Below, piece after piece: positions 22,845 through 26,784 of a DNA stretch of 26,784 nucleotides; the first letter of the stretch is position 1, and each line of letters opens with the position of its first letter. The stretch comes from Bacteroidota bacterium (GTDB lineage Bacteria > Bacteroidota > Bacteroidia > Flavobacteriales > Weeksellaceae): NCBI GenBank assembly GCA_023457935.1, contig JAEXBA010000098.1, positions 1 to 26,784 on the forward strand, in the 5' to 3' direction. The notes beneath the pieces are model-generated. The model made no database searches and had not been told where the DNA came from. It saw only the letters and a program-made list of their open reading frames with translations. The translations under genes and the position numbers were made by a program.

Positions 22845-22883
22845 ATATGAACGGAATCTGAACGAAAAACTTCCTGAGTTTTT

Positions 22884-22959
22884 AGCCCCGATGGAAATGA
22901 AAATCCTTTTTTGTGAGAGGATATGCCGAACAAAAAAGATTGCAGTGTACAGCGGGACT
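22884..22959. ncRNA. Imperfect long hairpin element, recurrent flavobacterial type
   Basis: The left arm AGCCCCGATGGAAATG... runs to a T-rich end (22884-22912) and the right arm from an A-run to AGCGGGACT (to 22959). They are imperfectly complementary: AGCCCCG with CGGGACT, GATT/AATC and T6 with A6. A loop of about 19 nt separates them. From memory, near-identical intergenic elements (CCCGAT...CCTTTTTT...AAAAAAGATTGCAG...GCGGGA) recur in flavobacterial genomes, and this may correspond to the Flavo-1 conserved RNA motif. I could not check this, and the transcribed strand is uncertain. Confidence 0.5.
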
Positions 22960-22992
22960 TCTTTTGTAAGAATTCCCAATGTTGAAGCTTCC

Positions 22993-23025
22993 AAAAAAAG
23001 AAAAACGCCCCCAAAAGGAGCGTTT
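22993..23025 (-). terminator. Rho-independent terminator of mdh
   Basis: On the minus strand a GC-rich stem (AAACGCTCC with GGGGGCGTTT, one bulged G, TTTT loop) is followed by a T-rich run (complement of 22993-23005). It starts 24 nt after the mdh stop codon. Confidence 0.85.
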
Positions 23026-23048
23026 CTGTTTATCTGATTACCGAATTG

Positions 23049-23975
23049 TTACAGTTTCAAATCGCCGTTTACGTTTCTTACCGCGTCTGCTGCTTCTGCA
23101 AATTTTGCTTTTTCAGCGTCTGTTAACTGTACATCTACGATTTTTTCAACTCCGTTTTTGCCGATGATTGCAGGAACACCAAGGCAAATGTCGCTTTGTC
23201 CGTATTCGCCGTCCAGCATCAAAGAGCAAGGAATCATTTTTTTCTGGTCGCACGCAATTGCCTGAACCATTACTGAAACCGCTGCACCTGGAGCGTACCA
23301 AGCAGAAGTTCCCAAAAGTTTTGTCAACGTTGCACCGCCCACTTTCGTTTCCTCGATTACGTAGTTCTGTTTTTCGTCGCTAAGGAAGTCGGTTACAGGA
23401 ACTCCGTTTCTGGTTGCTTTGCTCAAAAGAGGAAGCATTCCTGTGTCGCTGTGCGCTGCGATTACCATTCCGTCCACATCAGAAATCGGCGCTTCCAAAG
23501 CTTCTGCCAATCTGTATTTGAAACGTGCGCTGTCCAAAGCTCCACCCATTCCGATGATTCTTTCTTTCGGCAATCCGGAAGTTTTGTGAACCAAATACGC
23601 CATTGTATCCATTGGGTTGGAAACCACGATGATGATTACGTTTGGTGAATGTTTTACAAGGTTTGCAGTAACTTCTTTTACGATTCCTGCGTTGATTCCG
23701 ATCAGTTCTTCACGCGTCATTCCCGGTTTTCTTGGGATTCCGGAAGTAATCACTGCAACGTCTGAACCTGCAGTTTTGGAATAACCGTTTGTAGAACCGG
23801 TGATTTTTGTATCGAAGCCGTTCAAAGATGCAGTCTGCATCAAATCCATCGCTTTTCCTTCAGCGAAACCTTCTTTAATGTCTACCAAAACAACTTCAGA
23901 ACAGAAGTTTTTCATGGCAATGTACTCTGCACAAGATGCTCCAACGGCACCAGCTCCAACTACGGTAACTTTCAT
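23049..23975 (-). CDS. mdh: Malate dehydrogenase (NAD)
   Basis: This enzyme interconverts malate and oxaloacetate with NAD in the citric acid cycle, in the cytoplasm. The 308-residue lactate/malate-dehydrogenase-type protein has GAGAVG at 7-12 and D32 at the end of the second strand, favouring NAD. The substrate residues R82 and R88 lie in GIPRKPGMTR, a two-arginine pattern that favours malate over lactate; R151 is also present. The catalytic H175 is in AAHSDTGM. The LDH-like MDH type is the rule in Bacteroidota. It has its own good promoter and its own terminator, so it is probably a single-gene unit. Confidence 0.96.
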   Translation of the reverse strand: MKVTVVGAGAVGASCAEYIAMKNFCSEVVLVDIKEGFAEGKAMDLMQTASLNGFDTKITGSTNGYSKTAGSDVAVITSGIPRKPGMTREELIGINAGIVKEVTANLVKHSPNVIIIVVSNPMDTMAYLVHKTSGLPKERIIGMGGALDSARFKYRLAEALEAPISDVDGMVIAAHSDTGMLPLLSKATRNGVPVTDFLSDEKQNYVIEETKVGGATLTKLLGTSAWYAPGAAVSVMVQAIACDQKKMIPCSLMLDGEYGQSDICLGVPAIIGKNGVEKIVDVQLTDAEKAKFAEAADAVRNVNGDLKL

Positions 23976-24032
23976 AATTATTTTTTATTTAATGATTTTT
24001 TAAATGGAATTTGTAGAATAAATTCTGATTTC

Positions 24033-24063
24033 CAAATTTACGAAATGTTGAAATTTTGGACAA
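24033..24063 (-). promoter_or_regulatory. Promoter of mdh
   Basis: On the minus strand, TTG (24063-24061), a 20-nt spacer and TAAATTTG (24040-24033) match the consensus fully, about 57 nt before the mdh ATG. Confidence 0.65.
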
Positions 24064-24114
24064 TTTTTGAACAGGGCTTTTTTAAATACTGTTTCAGACA
24101 AACAAAAAAAGCAG

Positions 24115-24122
24115 TAAATTTG
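24115..24122 (+). promoter_or_regulatory. Candidate -7 element for the TPR protein gene
   Basis: TAAATTTG matches the -7 consensus 48 nt before the ATG at 24171, divergent from the mdh promoter. No TTG was found at the matching -33 distance. Confidence 0.45.
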
Positions 24123-24170
24123 AGTGTACAATCTCCTGGATTTTTTCAGATCGCTTTAACCCAAAAAATA

Positions 24171-25043
24171 ATGAAAAAGCTCTTCTTTTTTTGTCTGTTG
24201 TCCTCTTTTTTTTCCCTTTCTGCACAAACTCTTGAAGAGAAAGCTGCCGAAGCCACTTGCGCATGTCTCAAAAGCCTGCCGAAAGTAACTGAAGATGCTT
24301 ATACGAACTGTATGGGTTCTTCGCTGGCAAATGCATTGGCTGAAAACGCCGACAAAAAGCAGGTGAAAAAGAAAATAAAAAAAGTCAACAGGATGCTGGA
24401 AACCCTTAAAGCAATACAGGCAAAACTCGACCAGACCTGTAAGGTCGAAATTGTGAAAGATCCTGTAATCGCAAAAAGGGATTCGGTTTACAAAAGCTAT
24501 CCAAGTGCCGAAAGCCGTGAGCTGTATTTGACCGGTAAAAAATTTATGGAAAAGGAAAAATACCGTGAAGCTATTCCGTTCTTTGAAAAGGCAGTTTCAG
24601 AGGCTCCAAATTTTGTGCTTGCGTGGGATGATATGGCGAAAAGCTACCGAAACCTGGAAGACTACACGAATGCCGTAAAATACTATGAAAAATCGCTGGA
24701 AGTTTTTCCGCAGGGTGAATTTGCACTGCTGAACGGCGCTGTTGCATACGTTAAAATGAACAACTATTCAAAAGGCAGGGAATTCTATTCCAAACTTGCG
24801 GAGTATTATCCTAAAAGCGGCGAAGGTTATTTTGGTTTAGGAAGAATTTACGCACTACAGGAAGACAATGAAAATGCACTGCATAATTTCTGTAGGGCGC
24901 TCAAGATTTATCACAGCGAAAATTCTGACTATAAAAAAGATGCCGAAATGCTGATTGCCTCCATTTACCAAGATATGAAGAAAAAGGGGCAGGAAGACCG
25001 GTTTATTAAAATCGTACAGGAATACGGAATCAACTTCAAATAA
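24171..25043 (+). CDS. Secreted tetratricopeptide-repeat protein
   Basis: A 290-residue exported protein with a signal peptide (MKKLFFFCLLSSFFSLSAQ). The frame is open back to 24045, but that part crosses both promoters, so the ATG at 24171 is the start. After a cysteine-containing N-terminal helical region (TCACLK at 29-34, with C47 and C90, possibly disulfide-linked) come at least three and probably four TPR units at about 113-146, 147-180, 181-214 and 215-248. Typical elements are YREAIPFFEKAVSEAPN and YTNAVKYYEKSLEVFP. TPR arrays bind other proteins; the partner is unknown. It is a single gene between mdh and the nucleoid-protein gene. Confidence 0.88.
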   Translation: MKKLFFFCLLSSFFSLSAQTLEEKAAEATCACLKSLPKVTEDAYTNCMGSSLANALAENADKKQVKKKIKKVNRMLETLKAIQAKLDQTCKVEIVKDPVIAKRDSVYKSYPSAESRELYLTGKKFMEKEKYREAIPFFEKAVSEAPNFVLAWDDMAKSYRNLEDYTNAVKYYEKSLEVFPQGEFALLNGAVAYVKMNNYSKGREFYSKLAEYYPKSGEGYFGLGRIYALQEDNENALHNFCRALKIYHSENSDYKKDAEMLIASIYQDMKKKGQEDRFIKIVQEYGINFK

Positions 25044-25081
25044 TACCGGCAAAAAAACTGTTTATTAAATAAAAATTCCTT

Positions 25082-26098
25082 TTAATCTTCCTTCTCGAAA
25101 TATAATCGGTAAAATTTCCCTTTTTCATCCTGTCCGGTTTCAATCATTTTTCGGTCACCATGCACGTAGATGTGAAAGTTTTTGTCGAGTTTGATGATGG
25201 ATTTAAAATAACGCTGGTTTTTCTTCACTGCCGAAGTATTGATCGGGAATTCTTCTGAAATCGAAACCTGCATTTCCTGTTCATAATCGGTTTTGAAATT
25301 GGTAAAACTCTCGATTACATTTTCATCCTGAAGCACTTCTTTTGTAAATTCATCGTAGTCGAACTGCTCTTTTTCCTTGAAGAAATTCAGGGATTTATTC
25401 AAGAAATCAGCTTGGTCGGCTTTGGAAACCTCAAATTCTGTCGGTAATTTTTTCGTTATGTAATCTTTATATACCTGCAAAGTTTCCTGCGTGTGAAAAT
25501 ATTCATCGTCGCGTTGTTTTACCTTCAGGAAATCCTCAAACCAATAGTATTCATCGCCGTTCTTGTTATTATCCACCACAGAAACTGCAAAACCGGATTC
25601 TTTAAAATTATTGTAAATCAGACAACCTTTATCAAGTTTTGAAAGTCCGATTCCGTAATCTTTTTCAATATCAAAAGTTTCTCCCTCCGGAAAAATTTTT
25701 AGGAATGGATTTTTATTTTCGGTTTTGAAAATTCCGATTCTGTCAATTTTATTTCCGTCCGCATTTTCTTCGCCTTCAAAATAACAGATGAACACTTCAC
25801 CACTTTGAACACGCGGATTTTCGGTGATTTCATAAAGATGTTTTGCAATATTTTCGCTTTCCCAAACAAATTTTTCCGGATCTTCAAAAACTTCTGAAAC
25901 CGAAGAATATATCGGATTGTTCACCAAATAAGAATCGCTGTAAAACTGAAACTGTTCTTCGGATTTAAAGGCCTTCAAGAAAAAATCGGAAAGCAGTTCC
26001 TTCATCTCATCTTCCAGTTTCAGCTCTTCCTGAGAAAGAATTAAGGATTCCTGATTGATTTTATTTCCGACACGGTGAACAATTATTTTCGACAGCAT
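25082..26098 (-). CDS. Nucleoid-associated protein, NdpA/YejK family
   Basis: A 338-residue cytoplasmic protein of the 37-kDa nucleoid-associated family. The E. coli member NdpA (YejK) copurifies with the nucleoid; the biochemical role is poorly known. Landmarks are the N-terminal KIIVHRVGNK, LSDFFLKAFKSEEQF, a central GEVFICYFEG strand, KLDKGCLIYNNF, a DDEYFHTQETLQVYKDYI helix and the C-terminal NFHIYVHGDRKMIE strand. The frame continues to 26194, but similarity starts at MLSKIIVHR, so the ATG at 26098 is chosen, giving the usual family length. It converges on the TPR gene with a 38-nt gap that holds no obvious terminator hairpin. Confidence 0.88.
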   Translation of the reverse strand: MLSKIIVHRVGNKINQESLILSQEELKLEDEMKELLSDFFLKAFKSEEQFQFYSDSYLVNNPIYSSVSEVFEDPEKFVWESENIAKHLYEITENPRVQSGEVFICYFEGEENADGNKIDRIGIFKTENKNPFLKIFPEGETFDIEKDYGIGLSKLDKGCLIYNNFKESGFAVSVVDNNKNGDEYYWFEDFLKVKQRDDEYFHTQETLQVYKDYITKKLPTEFEVSKADQADFLNKSLNFFKEKEQFDYDEFTKEVLQDENVIESFTNFKTDYEQEMQVSISEEFPINTSAVKKNQRYFKSIIKLDKNFHIYVHGDRKMIETGQDEKGKFYRLYFEKED

Positions 26099-26118
26099 TT
26101 TCTGAATTTTTAGAGGTG

Positions 26119-26150
26119 CGAAGATAAAGTTTTCAGAAAGAGATTTCCAA
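26119..26150 (-). promoter_or_regulatory. Candidate promoter of the nucleoid-protein gene
   Basis: TTG (26150-26148), a 21-nt spacer and TATCTTCG (26126-26119), which differs from TAnnTTTG at one base, lie about 20 nt upstream of the ATG at 26098. This position also supports the shorter start over the one at 26194. Confidence 0.45.
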
Positions 26151-26324
26151 AGTTCGCTGGATTTATTTCTGAATTTTTGAAACGTCAAATTCATAATGAT
26201 TTACACGAAAAATTCATCAGAAAACCTGAATGTATTTGATTTCAAAAAGCATGTCATAGATAATTTCAAAGGCATTGAATCGGATTTCAGCTTAAAATTT
26301 GCTATCATTGAAAAAAAGAAAAAA

Positions 26325-26784
26325 ATGAAACTTTCCATACTCGATCAAGGACCAATTTCCGACGGACAGACTCCACAAAAGGCACTCGAAAATATGCGTG
26401 GAGCGGTAAAACTTGCCGACAAACTTGGCTACCACCGTTTTTGGTTTGCCGAACATCACAATACGCCGGGTTTTGCAAGTTCTGCTCCTGAACTTTCTAT
26501 TGCACATTTGGCTGGACAAACCGAAAAAATCCGTTTAGGTTCGGGCGGAACAATGATGATGCATTATGCGCCGTACAAAATGGCGGAAACTTTCAAAACG
26601 CTTTCGGCTTATGCTCCCGGAAGAATTGATTTCGGTGCGGGAAGAGCTCCTGGTGGCGACGGAAAAGCGATTATGGCTTTGTCGGAAGGAAAGGATACAA
26701 GATTTCAGGATTTGTACCAGAAACTATCGGAAACACTGCAGTTGATGAAAGATGAGAACGGTGAAGATTTTTATAATCAGAACG
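26325..26784 (+). CDS. Luciferase-like (LLM class) flavin-dependent oxidoreductase, 3' end cut off
   Basis: The first 153 residues of a bacterial-luciferase-type monooxygenase, which would use reduced flavin and oxygen to oxidise an unknown substrate in the cytoplasm. The family pattern is clear: MKLSILDQGPISDGQTP at the start, LGYHRFWFAEHHNTPGFAS (about 35-53), IRLGSGGTMMMHYAPYK (about 72-88) and APGRIDFGAGRAPGG (about 96-110). This points to the group of single-subunit LLM enzymes often annotated MsnO8-like. The window ends inside the gene, and the full family length is about 330 residues. An in-frame ATG 129 nt upstream exists, but the added residues have no family similarity and the usual start is MKLS. 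Confidence 0.92.
   Translation, partial: MKLSILDQGPISDGQTPQKALENMRGAVKLADKLGYHRFWFAEHHNTPGFASSAPELSIAHLAGQTEKIRLGSGGTMMMHYAPYKMAETFKTLSAYAPGRIDFGAGRAPGGDGKAIMALSEGKDTRFQDLYQKLSETLQLMKDENGEDFYNQN

Noticed and set aside
26196..26324. In-frame 43-codon upstream extension of the luciferase-like gene
   Set aside because: The frame is open, but the added residues match nothing and the family begins at MKLSILDQ, so the extension is probably leader.

Overview
The window looks like ordinary chromosome of a flavobacterium, most likely the Chryseobacterium/Kaistella/Elizabethkingia group (Weeksellaceae, Bacteroidota). Three lines of evidence point there: the gliding-motility pair gldB-gldC, a PafA-type periplasmic alkaline phosphatase, and an AT-rich sequence whose promoters, where visible, follow the Bacteroidota pattern (TTG, about 20 nt, TAnnTTTG) with few Shine-Dalgarno sites. 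I saw no insertion sequence, prophage, CRISPR array, rRNA or tRNA. The largest gap without a gene is 254 nt (22795-23048).

Layout. A zinc alcohol dehydrogenase (+) ends at a symmetric terminator. From there to 16879 every gene is on the minus strand. In coordinate order these are a DUF2200 protein, polyprenyl diphosphate synthase, a secreted propeller-like protein, rlmN, queA, a compact five-gene run (S9 peptidase, small secreted protein, hypoxanthine/uracil-DNA glycosylase, two secreted paralogues; transcribed from 10212 down to 5787), a CCA-adding-type nucleotidyltransferase, an RclA-like flavoenzyme, tsaC, a DinB-family protein, cystathionine gamma-synthase, gldC and gldB. From 17022 the plus strand carries a GNAT acetyltransferase, nadE, a barnase-type RNase, an archaemetzincin-like lipoprotein, barstar, an AIM24-family protein and a ribosome-hibernation factor. 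Then come pafA and mdh (-), a TPR protein (+), an NdpA-type nucleoid protein (-) and the start of a luciferase-like monooxygenase (+) cut by the window end.

Most interesting region. At 18388-19870 a membrane-anchored barnase homologue with all its key catalytic residues and a barstar homologue with its key acidic residues are separated by a predicted lipoprotein metalloprotease of archaemetzincin type. The order RNase, protease, inhibitor suggests a secreted or surface-released RNase with cytoplasmic self-protection. The protease's part in it is my inference. The RNase also carries two cysteines exactly where the well-known engineered 43-80 disulfide of barnase was placed.

Non-coding structure. 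Four intergenic spots hold short-period (7 or 8 nt) degenerate tandem repeats; three of them are arranged as inverted arms (near rlmN/queA and on both sides of gldC), and one runs into the start of the barnase gene. A roughly 76-nt imperfect hairpin between pafA and mdh resembles a structured element that recurs in flavobacterial genomes. A structured leader with two tiny ORFs precedes the hibernation factor.
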